Origin: Mucilaginibacter boryungensis
GTDB lineage: Bacteria; Bacteroidota; Bacteroidia; Sphingobacteriales; Sphingobacteriaceae
Length of the DNA: 64,000 nt
Direction of reading: 5' to 3'
Assembly: GCF_015221995.1 (NCBI RefSeq)
Contig: NZ_JADFFM010000002.1
Span: forward strand, 1,116,001 to 1,180,000
Part shown: positions 45,690 to 53,296 of the stretch, piece after piece
How the letters are laid out: each line of letters begins with the position of its first letter
How positions within the stretch are numbered: position 1 is the first letter of the stretch
The notes under the pieces: generated by a model
Told to the model about the DNA's origin: nothing
Databases searched by the model: none
What the model saw: only the letters and a program-made list of their open reading frames with translations
Translations under genes and position numbers: made by a program

Positions 45690-46646
45690 CTATTGCACAA
45701 TAAAATCCCTGCTGTCACTCATCACACTCTCGTTACCCGCAGCATCAATTGCGGTGACCCGCCAGTAAATTTTTTCATTGAAGGTGCCTAAGTTAAAGCT
45801 ATAACCGGGCGTATTAATACTTACAGGAAATGCAGAATTATACAGGGTTACACCATCGGCTTTATACACATAAAGTTTGTATTTAGAAGCTGTAGCTGCT
45901 GTATTCCATTGCAAATTAACCGGTAATGAAGTGGGTTGGTCATTGGCAGGAGATATTAAAGTAACTTTATTTGGCGGTGTATGATCATAAACAATATTTT
46001 GTATAACTGACCATTGCGCCTGCGCTGTATCATTCTCTGCCCGGACGCGCCATTGATAAATTTGATCTTTAGGGAAAGTAAAGCTGATCTGCTGGCCGGG
46101 GATAGACTGGTTATAAACCAAAGCGTTTTCGTTTACAAAGTTGTTCGTATCAATTTCTAAATGAAACTTTGTCGCGCCATACAGGTCTCCCCAGCTAAAA
46201 TTAGCTGATGATTGGTTAGTGGTGGTGTTATTGCCTGGACTTAATAATTGAACCTTTTGCTGTTTGATAGATGATTGAAAAATAGTGAAACTGCGCGCCA
46301 CGCTGTAAGCGGTTTTATAGCTCCCATTCGAAGCTTGTACACGCCATTGATAATTTCCGGGGCTTAAATTAATAGTGAAACGAGTAGTTTTAACAAGCGT
46401 ATCTAATACAAGGCCGCCAATAGAATCAAATTTAGGGGTAACAACCTGTAAGTGGTAGCTTAATGCATCTTCTACATCATTCCACCAAAATACGGTACTA
46501 TAAACTGCGCTTTTATATTTATCACCTGGTGCCTGTAACTCAACAATTTTTTTGCTGATATCGGGTTCAATAATATCCTTACAGGAGGATAAGCATCCAA
46601 TAGCTAATGCAGCGATTATAAAGCAAAAAGTAAGGTTTGGTTTCAT
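45690..46646 (-). CDS. Lipoprotein with three fibronectin type III-like repeats
   Basis: The 318-residue protein has a lipobox (CLSSC, cysteine near residue 22). The mature part has three FN3-like units, each ending in an aromatic-Q/Y-W-R-V motif: NYQWRVQASNG, IYQWRVRAENDTA and KIYWRVTAIDAAGNES. Each opens with LxAPGDK / LLSPGNN / LISPAND. This architecture is common in Bacteroidota surface lipoproteins. As first gene of the minus-strand secretion half-operon it may be an outer-membrane partner of the machine, for instance a pilotin-like or substrate-binding factor; this is inference. Confidence 0.8.
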   Translation of the reverse strand: MKPNLTFCFIIAALAIGCLSSCKDIIEPDISKKIVELQAPGDKYKSAVYSTVFWWNDVEDALSYHLQVVTPKFDSIGGLVLDTLVKTTRFTINLSPGNYQWRVQASNGSYKTAYSVARSFTIFQSSIKQQKVQLLSPGNNTTTNQSSANFSWGDLYGATKFHLEIDTNNFVNENALVYNQSIPGQQISFTFPKDQIYQWRVRAENDTAQAQWSVIQNIVYDHTPPNKVTLISPANDQPTSLPVNLQWNTAATASKYKLYVYKADGVTLYNSAFPVSINTPGYSFNLGTFNEKIYWRVTAIDAAGNESVMSDSRDFIVQ

Positions 46647-46737
46647 AAAACAAAATAAGGATTTTATTTCATACCGTTTACGGGGTTTTGATAAAAAAGT
46701 TTTGAATCACATTGATATAAACTATAGGCTAGGAGCA

Positions 46738-46767
46738 TTGTAAAATAAAAAAACTTGTTTAGCTTAG
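46738..46767 (+). promoter_or_regulatory. Third copy of the fibre-operon promoter
   Basis: TTG at 46738-46740, a 19-nt spacer and TAGCTTAG at 46760-46767 are followed by an ATCGCTGTCCCAAACGCAG-like leader resembling those at 13011 and 28730. Confidence 0.6.
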
Positions 46768-46812
46768 TTCCATCGCTGTCCCAAACGCAGCTTAATACTT
46801 AAAATTATCACA

Positions 46813-46872
46813 ATGAAAGGAAATCGACGACTGCGCAAGCAGGTCGAAACCTTATTGAAAAAGAAACCGTAA
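46813..46872 (+). pseudogene. 19-codon internal-deletion derivative of a fibre gene
   Basis: The ATG follows the standard promoter and leader (TTATCACA-ATG). The frame then jumps straight to the last residues of a fibre gene (RRLRKQVETLLKKKP-stop). It is what would remain after a deletion removing nearly all of a fibre gene between its first and last codons. It is probably non-functional but shows that such deletions happen here. Confidence 0.7.
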
Positions 46873-46919
46873 AAATACTAAATTGCAATTAGTAGCAACT
46901 TCTAAACACTTATCACATC
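46873..46919 (+). repeat. Conserved inter-gene spacer
   Basis: This is a further copy of the 15443-15491 spacer. The left hairpin arm is less well conserved here. Confidence 0.6.
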
Positions 46920-47978
46920 ATGAAAAAAGTCTTTCTGACAGCTATTGCTGTTATCTCTTTAATCCCTTTTGTTTCAAAAGCACAATGGTTACCTAATGGT
47001 GCCACCACCGGGGATATCTATTATAATTCGGGTAATGTGGGAATTTCTACCAATACGCCTGTTAGCCCACTGACAATAGGCTATGCCGGAACTGTGCAAT
47101 CAAGTAACGGAATTACCTTAGGCGTCGGTCAAAACAATATAGAGCTTTTGAATTCGACATACGGGAGTGGATTTGGAGCAAAAATATATGGTGTCGATTC
47201 GGGTAACGGGCTCACTACCTTACGTATAGCGACGCGGGGAAATTCAACCGCCTGGACGGATGCATTGTCAATTACAGCCAAAGCTGGTTCAACAGGTAAT
47301 GCTTATGTTGGCATAGGTACAACCAATCCAATTTATAAACTTCATGTAGAAGGTGGGGCCGCCTATATCAATGAAGATAATTTATCAACATTGGGAGGCC
47401 AACTAACAATTAGTAATGGTTATGGCAACCAAAATGGTGCCGTAAGATTGAACTTCAATAATGGCGGTGCGGTAAATTGGATAAAGGGCATAGTTACTGG
47501 CCCTAATACCAATACTGGCAGTGCTTTAATATTTGGAGTGGCGTCAAACACTTCAGATGGCATTGAAAGAATGAGGATTGATGCGTCCGGCAATATGGGA
47601 ATTGGAACAGCCGACCCGCAAGGTTACAAATTAGCTGTAAATGGTAATATAAGAGCTAAAGAAATTAAAGTTGAAACAGGCTGGTCGGATTACGTATTCT
47701 ATTCCACTTATAAACTTCTTCCAATCTCGGAGGTAGCAAAATACATAAAAGCCAACCAACATCTTCCTGATGTGCCCTCAGCGGCTGAGGTGGAAAAGAA
47801 TGGGCTTAACGTTGGTGAAAGCAATGCCCTGCTACTTAAAAAGATTGAGGAGTTGACACTATACCTCATTGAGAAAGATAGAGAAGTAAAACTACAACAA
47901 ACGCAGAACCAAGCACAGCAGCAACAAATTGATGACTTGCGCAGGCAAGTCGAAACCTTATTGAAAAAGAAATCGTAA
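46920..47978 (+). CDS. Tail-fibre-like secreted coiled-coil protein (paralogue)
   Basis: The 352-residue protein has the family signal peptide (SLIPFVSKA^QW). Residues up to about 130 are nearly identical to those of the gene at 29786. After AYVGIGTTNP the sequence diverges into a private shaft and then the C-terminal block AKEIKVETGWSDYVFYSTY, HLPDVPSAAEVEKNG and LLLKKIEELTLYLIEKD, closest to the gene at 14234. The coiled-coil end reads LRRQVETLLKKKS. It is thus a hybrid of an operon-2-type head and an operon-1-type stalk. It stands alone behind the third promoter, on the far side of the secretion genes. Confidence 0.82.
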   Translation: MKKVFLTAIAVISLIPFVSKAQWLPNGATTGDIYYNSGNVGISTNTPVSPLTIGYAGTVQSSNGITLGVGQNNIELLNSTYGSGFGAKIYGVDSGNGLTTLRIATRGNSTAWTDALSITAKAGSTGNAYVGIGTTNPIYKLHVEGGAAYINEDNLSTLGGQLTISNGYGNQNGAVRLNFNNGGAVNWIKGIVTGPNTNTGSALIFGVASNTSDGIERMRIDASGNMGIGTADPQGYKLAVNGNIRAKEIKVETGWSDYVFYSTYKLLPISEVAKYIKANQHLPDVPSAAEVEKNGLNVGESNALLLKKIEELTLYLIEKDREVKLQQTQNQAQQQQIDDLRRQVETLLKKKS

Positions 47979-48027
47979 AAGTATCAGATTGCTTCAGTCG
48001 CAATCTATCATAAACTCTTATCACCTC

Positions 48028-48123
48028 ATGAAAAAAAACTATCTGGCAGCCATTGCTGTCTTTTCCTTGATCCCTTTTGTTTCAAAAGCACGGAAACCCT
48101 TACGGTTTGGGAATTCTCTATGA
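48028..48123 (+). pseudogene. Fibre-family signal peptide fused to RHS debris
   Basis: A conserved spacer (47979-48027) and a perfect family signal peptide (YLAAIAVFSLIPFVSKA) are followed by RKPLRFGNSL-stop. The DNA after the signal peptide looks like the NPYxYG region of an RHS core read in the wrong frame. The junction therefore joins the 5' end of a fibre gene to the 3' part of an RHS gene. It overlaps the next frame by 4 bp. Confidence 0.65.
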
Positions 48124-48866
48124 TGCTAATCAAAGTGGTACTGCGGGTTACCGATCCTGATGGGATGGGAGTGAATGATTGGGTTAAAAGAGGTAATAAA
48201 TACGTTAATGATGACCGTGTTGTCGATCAGAAAACAGCCATTAAATATGAGGGGGAAGGTGCAAAATATATAGGAAAATCAGCTACAATCTATTCAAAAT
48301 GGACAGCAAGTCTAGGGAGTGGCCGGGTTCACACAGAGAGGGTTTCTCTAGGTAAAGATGGCTCAGTAAGTAAATCGAGTCAAACAGAAGGGTTTGCGAC
48401 TTGGGAACATGAAGGGATGTTAAAGGCAGGAGAATCGGGAACTATTACCAACTCTAATGGATCAGAATTTATGAGTAAGCAAACAACCGGAAGTTTCGTA
48501 GGTCTTTCTGCCTCATTTGCAGCGCTTGGTGGATTTGGTATTGGTGCTGGTATGGTCCATGATGCAACAGGACAAAACAGCATGTATTTTTCAGTCGGAG
48601 CGACAGTTGGTCTTGGTAGTGGCGCTGGTTTGGATTTGGGCACCATAACCCCAACAGGAAATCGGCAATTTTATAACAGTAATTTTTCAGGAAATTCCTC
48701 CACATTTTCAGTTGGCCTTACAACTCCTGTAGTTGGTGTTGGTTATTCGGGTGGTGTAAGTACCGGGCCAACGGGATATACCACTCAGCAGGTGGGTTTT
48801 AGCCCTGGTGGAAAAATGAATGTTGGCGCAATTTTTCAGGTATCGGATACATGGGTAAGTAAATAA
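48120..48866 (+). pseudogene. Orphan RHS C-terminal tip
   Basis: The frame begins a few codons before RVTDPDGMGVNDW, the end of an RHS core; the shell is missing. The ~235-residue tip has a polar N-terminal part (NDWVKRGNKYVNDDRVV) and a glycine-rich, beta-prone C-terminal part (SASFAALGGFGIGAGMVHDA, VGATVGLGSGAGLDLG) that ends at 48866. It has no signal peptide of its own. If translated from the ATG at 48120 it would stay in the cytoplasm. A small membrane-anchored protein follows as a possible immunity partner. It looks like a stored or stranded toxin tip. Confidence 0.65.
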
Positions 48867-48889
48867 TGTAAAATCAAACATTGAAAAAA

Positions 48890-49252
48890 ATGAGATTAAT
48901 TAAAATTGCTGTCATTATCAGTGTGATTGTCTTTTTTATTGTATGGAAAAAATATTTTGCACCTACTTTGGAAGAGGAGGTCTTCAGAGATGCGTCACCT
49001 CTGGAATTTCACGGAAAAGTAGACTCTGTTTATCGCGATGAAAGGAATCATAATGCGAAATATGTTATTTTATCCAACGGGTATAAATATGGGGTGTATG
49101 CTGATTGGGAAGATTATATCGATTTGAATGATTCTCTTTCTAAGACAAAAGGTGATTTGAAAGTAAGAGTATTCAAAAAAGATGGGCGACGATTGATATT
49201 GGATTATAAAAAACTGACTAAACATTTAAACAGGGCATGGTGGCAAAGGTAA
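48890..49252 (+). CDS. Small membrane-anchored protein, candidate immunity to the orphan tip
   Basis: The product is 120 residues from the ATG at 48890; a TTG at 48881 is the alternative. A single N-terminal membrane helix (IKIAVIISVIVFFIVWKKYF) precedes a periplasmic domain with FHGKVDSVYRDERNHNAKYV, YGVYADWEDYIDLNDSLS and a basic end. The N-in topology places the domain in the periplasm. It lies 23 bp behind the orphan RHS tip. The immunity role is inferred from position; I do not recognise the family. Confidence 0.6.
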   Translation: MRLIKIAVIISVIVFFIVWKKYFAPTLEEEVFRDASPLEFHGKVDSVYRDERNHNAKYVILSNGYKYGVYADWEDYIDLNDSLSKTKGDLKVRVFKKDGRRLILDYKKLTKHLNRAWWQR

Positions 49253-49283
49253 TGTAACAAGATAGTTGCGCCAAACAACACCT

Positions 49284-49311
49284 CTGCTGGCGCACGCGTG
49301 CCGCGTGTGCT
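49284..49311 (+). repeat. GC-rich REP-like repeat, copy 1
   Basis: A CTGCTGGCGCACGCGTGCCG-type unit with an internal palindrome (GCACGCGTGC). Further copies lie at 50621-50647 (inverted) and 51225-51252. Confidence 0.65.
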
Positions 49312-49608
49312 AAATAAGGATGAATATCAATTACTCTGTAAACAACTTCTTTGTCAGCTTCGGAGAGGCCTTGAATAAGGTTTAGCTTATACTTAAAAGA
49401 TTGAGTAAGCGCATCATCAGTTTTACTGCCATCAACGTTTAATAGTCATCTATAGTAATCTTGAAGTGTTGAGCAATCTTAACGATGGCCGTAACCGAAA
49501 TCTCACGTTGGCCATTCTCAATCTTAGAGTAGTTAGATCGGTGCATACCTATCAAGTCAGCAATATGCTGCTGTGTTAAGCCTCGTTCCTCACGAATACG
49601 GTTTATTC
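49310..49608 (-). pseudogene. Broken XRE-family HTH regulator
   Basis: The minus strand encodes IREERGLTQQHIADLIGMHR and YSKIENGQREISVTAIVKIA, a clear XRE HTH domain, but an in-frame stop replaces the expected N-terminus. After ITIDDY the frame is lost. It resumes one frame over as VDGSKTDDALTQSFKYKLNL and LSEADKEVVYRVIDI, the typical C-terminal helix, and then runs into the REP-like repeat. The gene therefore lacks a start, has one frameshift and has a truncated end. Confidence 0.7.
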
Positions 49609-49659
49609 AAGTTTTTTATAATAATTTCATTTTTTATATTAAATAGCGTTAAGATAGTA

Positions 49660-49682
49660 AAACCGCCCATTTTGGGCGGTTT
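49660..49682 (-). terminator. Terminator downstream of the two-HTH regulator
   Basis: AAACCGCCC / GGGCGGTTT with a 5-nt loop ends 4 bp before the stop codon of the minus-strand regulator. T-rich flanks on both sides would allow bidirectional use. Confidence 0.7.
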
Positions 49683-49685
49683 GTG

Positions 49686-50126
49686 TTATAAAAAACGGTT
49701 TATGATACCCTTTAGCACTTTTAATTTTTTAGGTGATATTGTGCATGTCGTCGTTTCCCAGCGGGTAATTGTTGACGTATTAACTCCAACCATTTCAGCA
49801 AGATATTCACGTGTCCACCCATTGCAATAGCGCATCTTAATAATCTTGCCTGCAATAGTATCCACATCATGCACAAAAGGATAATTCCCCAAGTACGCAA
49901 TGATGTTTGGGTAGTAACACACTTGCGGTTGCGTCCTATCATTTTCCCAATATGTGATAGTATCTTCTGATACACCAATGACAAGTGCAACGTCTTTTTG
50001 CAATTCGTCATTTTCTATTCGCTTCTTCTTGATATGTTCCCCCAATGTTTGCGGATTAAGAGCGTACGCTGTTGTATGGGGTTTTTGTGCTATTTTGCGG
50101 TATGTGTAAAAAGGCAACAGAACCAT
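49686..50126 (-). CDS. Regulator with two HTH motifs (XRE-like)
   Basis: The product is 146 residues from the ATG at 50126; a TTG in LGEHIKKKR is a possible later start. Two HTH segments are visible: LQKDVALVIGVSEDTITYWE and LAEMVGVNTSTITRWE. Between them is YYPNIIAYLGNYPF, a linker I know from Bacteroidota small regulators of this kind. It should bind DNA as a transcription factor. The N-terminal codons run into the truncated comM-like sequence, so the insertion or deletion that beheaded that gene happened right at this border. Confidence 0.7.
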   Translation of the reverse strand: MVLLPFYTYRKIAQKPHTTAYALNPQTLGEHIKKKRIENDELQKDVALVIGVSEDTITYWENDRTQPQVCYYPNIIAYLGNYPFVHDVDTIAGKIIKMRYCNGWTREYLAEMVGVNTSTITRWETTTCTISPKKLKVLKGIINRFL

Positions 50127-50611
50127 GCCCTTGTGGCTATTATAATCATCCCGAGAAAGAATGCATTTGCCCGCCAGGAATGGTGCAAAAGTATTTGAGT
50201 AAAATATCAGGACCATTGTTAGATCGTATCGACTTACACGTAGAGGTAACGCCGGTAAACTTTAACGAACTGGCATCCGACCGGTTAGCTGAAAAAAGTG
50301 AACTGATCCGCGAACGGGTGATGAAAGCCCGCGATGTACAATCGGTGCGGTTTGGCAACAAGCCCGACCTGCATGCCAACGCGCAAATGAGCCCCCAAAT
50401 GGTGCGTGATATTTGTAAGATCGACAACGCCGGGCAGGTACTGCTGAAGAAAGCCATGGAAAAGCTGGGCCTCAGTGCACGCGCCTACGACCGCATCCTG
50501 AAAGTAGCCCGCACCATTGCCGACCTTGCCGGCACCGAAGATATACTATTAGAACACCTTGCCGAAGCTATTCATTTCAGGAGTTTGGATAGAGAGGGTT
50601 GGGCGGGGTAA
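50123..50611 (+). pseudogene. C-terminal fragment of a YifB/ComM-type Mg-chelatase-like ATPase
   Basis: The sequence starts abruptly at PCPCGYYNHPEKECICPPG and continues through YLSKISGPLLDRIDLHVEV, then LGLSARAYDRILKVARTIAD, and ends with LAEAIHFRSLDRE. These are the C-terminal third of the ComM/YifB family (arginine-finger LDRIDLHVEV and the helical Mg_chelatase_C domain). The AAA+ Walker motifs and the N-terminal Lon-like domain are missing. The intact family is ~510 residues, here ~162. An ATG-started frame exists from 50072 but adds unrelated residues. It is therefore non-functional; intact ComM aids natural transformation in other bacteria. Confidence 0.85.
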
Positions 50612-50620
50612 GTTTTAAAG

Positions 50621-50647
50621 AGCACACGTGGCACGCGTGCGCCAGCA
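50621..50647 (-). repeat. GC-rich REP-like repeat, copy 2 (inverted)
   Basis: Reverse complement of the unit at 49284-49311 with minor differences, directly behind the comM fragment. Confidence 0.65.
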
Positions 50648-50733
50648 AACGGGGATTATTTTAGTCCAACTCCATAAGCTCAATTAACCAATGCCCATCT
50701 TTGGCTATTTCCATGATTAAATAATTAAAGAAT

Positions 50734-51155
50734 ATGAAAGTCTTAACAATAATCTTCGTTTTCCTTTTTTGCGGTTCTTTGGGATTCCATAAGAAAGAAC
50801 TTGTAAAAAATTCTCAATAGGGAAATTTTCATACGCAATCTATAAAGAAAGCGAATATTTACATGATGATAACTGGAATGCTGAATTCTTCGAAGTGTAC
50901 AGGTCAGATACAACAAAAAGGTTATGCAGTTCATATCTAACTGCAAAACGGAATGATTCAACTTTTGTAAAAGGGCATTATTTACTGTATAATAATAAAA
51001 TTGAATTTACCCAATGCTATTATTACTATAAAAATAACTCGGCATGGATCGACTCAATTAAAAGAACGTTTTATCCTAAGAAAAATGGTGATTTGGTTTT
51101 GCGGGAAACTATTGAGTTTAAGAACGGAAAACCCAGAATCATAACAAAGAAATAA
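50734..51155 (+). pseudogene. Small secreted protein with homopolymer frameshift
   Basis: The ATG at 50734 begins a signal peptide (MKVLTIIFVFLFCGSLGF) that runs into a stop at 50818. In another frame the mature protein continues (FSYAIYKESEYLHDDNWNAE, FEVYRSDTTKRLCSSYLTAK, YFYPKKNGDL-like end) to 51155. One extra A, or two fewer, in the A6 run at 50805-50810 would give an uninterrupted protein of about 140 residues. It may be a pseudogene, a sequencing error or a slippage-controlled gene. The family is not recognised. Confidence 0.65.
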
Positions 51156-51224
51156 GTGCTAATCAGGGGGCGATGACTATGATGATCACGGCCGTAAAAT
51201 CGATATGCGGTCATTCAATTTCCC

Positions 51225-51252
51225 CTGCTGGCGAACGCGTGCCGCGTGTACT
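51225..51252 (+). repeat. GC-rich REP-like repeat, copy 3
   Basis: A CTGCTGGCGAACGCGTGCCG-type unit, same orientation as copy 1. It lies just past the stop codon of the transglutaminase gene. Confidence 0.65.
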
Positions 51253-51269
51253 ATAGCTCGCGCTAACTA

Positions 51270-52241
51270 CTACTGTTGCTGCTGAATCATCTCCATATAC
51301 CGCTGATAACTATTTTTAGAAAAATCAGGGGCGGGCTTAATTACCGGTTCATCAAAAACTTCCAGTATCTCGCCATTAGCTAAAGCAGGGTTATCTTTAT
51401 TGTAACCTACCGATACGGCTACTTCAAGTTTATGACCGTGAGGGCCTTTGTAAGTGCCTTTAACCGGCGAACAATCTGAAAAATTGCGGCCTACGGCCAG
51501 GCGTACGTGGGTTTCGTTGGCAACCACGTTGTTGGTAGGGTCAATGCCCAGCCAGCCATAGTCGGGCAGGTAGGCTTCGGCCCAGGCGTGGGTGGCCCCT
51601 TCGCCGCGCATGCCATTATGGTTTGGACAAATATAACCACTTACATAGCGCGCCGGAACATTGATCAGGCGCAGCATCACCATTAATATATGGGCAAAAT
51701 CCTGGCAGACGCCGGCTTTTAACTTCCATACTTCATCCAGCGTACTTTCAACTGTAGTTATACCTTTTATATATTCAAAATTATCGTATACATACTGGCA
51801 AAACCGCAGGATGGCCTGGTAAGGGGTATCCTCTTTTTTTAGTTCTTTATTTACAATAGCCTGTAGCTCGGCCTGCCCGTCAAAATACTCTTGTTTCAGA
51901 AAATCGATATAAGGTACAATGTAACGCAGACGATCATAATCCTGCCACTGCTGTTCGGGGAAAATATCGGTTACGGGCAGCGGTCGATGTTTGGTATTTA
52001 CCCATATTTGCGAATTAATGATCAATTGGCTATGCGGGTCGCGATGCGTAAAGCTGCCTACCTGGTTGCCATAATAATCAATAAAGGTATCTACTACCGG
52101 GTCGCCGGTTATGGTTAGTTCCTGCTTCAGCACCTCCTGGTACGCATCCTGTATAGGGTATAGAATAATCTGGTTGGCACTGTCGCGCACCAGGCCTTCG
52201 TAAGTATATTTGGTAACGTGCTGTATTTTAAATTCGGGCAT
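51270..52241 (-). CDS. Transglutaminase-like cysteine protease family protein
   Basis: The 323-residue cytoplasmic protein has an N-terminal bacterial transglutaminase-associated beta domain (residues ~5-90). The transglutaminase core contains the full triad: Cys179 (AGVCQDFAH), His218 (ATHAWAE) and Asp234 (GIDPTNN). It is the last gene of a three-gene minus-strand operon with alpha-E and circularly permuted ATP-grasp genes. In comparative-genomic work this trio is predicted to make and process or ligate peptide tags. The exact substrate is not known. All catalytic residues are present, so it should be active as a hydrolase or transferase. Confidence 0.9.
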   Translation of the reverse strand: MPEFKIQHVTKYTYEGLVRDSANQIILYPIQDAYQEVLKQELTITGDPVVDTFIDYYGNQVGSFTHRDPHSQLIINSQIWVNTKHRPLPVTDIFPEQQWQDYDRLRYIVPYIDFLKQEYFDGQAELQAIVNKELKKEDTPYQAILRFCQYVYDNFEYIKGITTVESTLDEVWKLKAGVCQDFAHILMVMLRLINVPARYVSGYICPNHNGMRGEGATHAWAEAYLPDYGWLGIDPTNNVVANETHVRLAVGRNFSDCSPVKGTYKGPHGHKLEVAVSVGYNKDNPALANGEILEVFDEPVIKPAPDFSKNSYQRYMEMIQQQQ

Positions 52242-52270
52242 ACTGCAATTTTAAAATTTATAAAATTAGC

Positions 52271-53209
52271 TTATGAGTTGGCAAAATAATTTTCGTTCAG
52301 GGCGTTACCAATACCATACAGCTCCTGCCTTATCTGGGTAAGATAAGTATGCAGGCCTTCCTGTCTTATGCTGTTTACCGAACTATATTTTATCCGGCTT
52401 TGTAACCTCCCTATCTGGAACGACATTTTGCGAAAATCTTCGCGTTCATGATCGCCTTTTAGCCTGTCAAAATACCGCTGAATATGGTTTACAGCATAAA
52501 TGACCGAGCGGGGGAAATCATTATTCAAGGCTACCTGTTCTAAAACATTTTTGGCTTCAAACCCCGAACGATAGGTTTTCAGGTACAATTCATACCCACC
52601 AATAGATAGCAATAAATGTTTCCAATAAGTGGTATCGGTCAGTAAGTCGGGGTTGTCGTTCAATGTGCCAAATTTGGTATCCAAAATATCTACCGATTGT
52701 ATTGCTCTTTCCAGGTATTTACCAATATTCATAAAGCTGCGTCCTTCGCCACGTTCCATAGTAATTTCAACCGTGCCATAATAAAGCATTACTTGTTTAA
52801 TCAATACATCCAGTGTGCTTATCGGGTCTTCACGCTGTAGCATACGTTCAAGCTTGCTGTCTTTTACTGTGTGATAATACTCGTTCAGGCATTGCCACAA
52901 ATCTTTGGTAATATGCTCCTGCACGCCACGGGCATTTTCACGCGCAAGGGTAATGATGTTAAGAATAGAGTTTTGATTCTCTTTTGATGTGATCATATGC
53001 CTCAGCACCATACGGCTATCATTACCAAGTTTTGATATGATCTCATCATTGTCAGCGCCGCCATAAAGCCGTATAACAGGCTCCCAGGTAAATTCCTGTA
53101 CCGAATCCTGAGACGATGCGTAATTGATTTTTAGCATACGCAGCAAACCGTCGCTACGCTCCACATAACGGCTACTCCAATATAAACTTGCGGCTACTCT
53201 GCTTAACAT
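52271..53209 (-). CDS. Alpha-E domain protein (DUF403)
   Basis: The 312-residue, almost entirely alpha-helical protein begins with the family hallmark MLSRVAASLYWSSRYVERSD. Further conserved elements are ARENARGVQEHITKDLWQCL, FMNIGKYLERAIQSVDILD and LLLSIGGYELYLKTYRSGF. Alpha-E proteins are the constant partner of circularly permuted ATP-grasp enzymes and transglutaminase-like proteins. They are thought to act in the same peptide-modification pathway; no activity is proven to my knowledge. Spacing to the neighbours is 29 bp and 87 bp, consistent with one operon. Confidence 0.9.
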   Translation of the reverse strand: MLSRVAASLYWSSRYVERSDGLLRMLKINYASSQDSVQEFTWEPVIRLYGGADNDEIISKLGNDSRMVLRHMITSKENQNSILNIITLARENARGVQEHITKDLWQCLNEYYHTVKDSKLERMLQREDPISTLDVLIKQVMLYYGTVEITMERGEGRSFMNIGKYLERAIQSVDILDTKFGTLNDNPDLLTDTTYWKHLLLSIGGYELYLKTYRSGFEAKNVLEQVALNNDFPRSVIYAVNHIQRYFDRLKGDHEREDFRKMSFQIGRLQSRIKYSSVNSIRQEGLHTYLTQIRQELYGIGNALNENYFANS

Positions 53210-53296
53210 TTTTTAGTTCATAGTCCATGGCCCATAGTCCATGGTTATTATTTATTCTAACAATTTTTGTCTTAATTCACTCCCATTATAGACTTC

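Noticed and set aside
49573..49830. Plus-strand frame of 85 codons
   Set aside because: It crosses the terminator and is antisense to the two-HTH regulator; no supporting feature.
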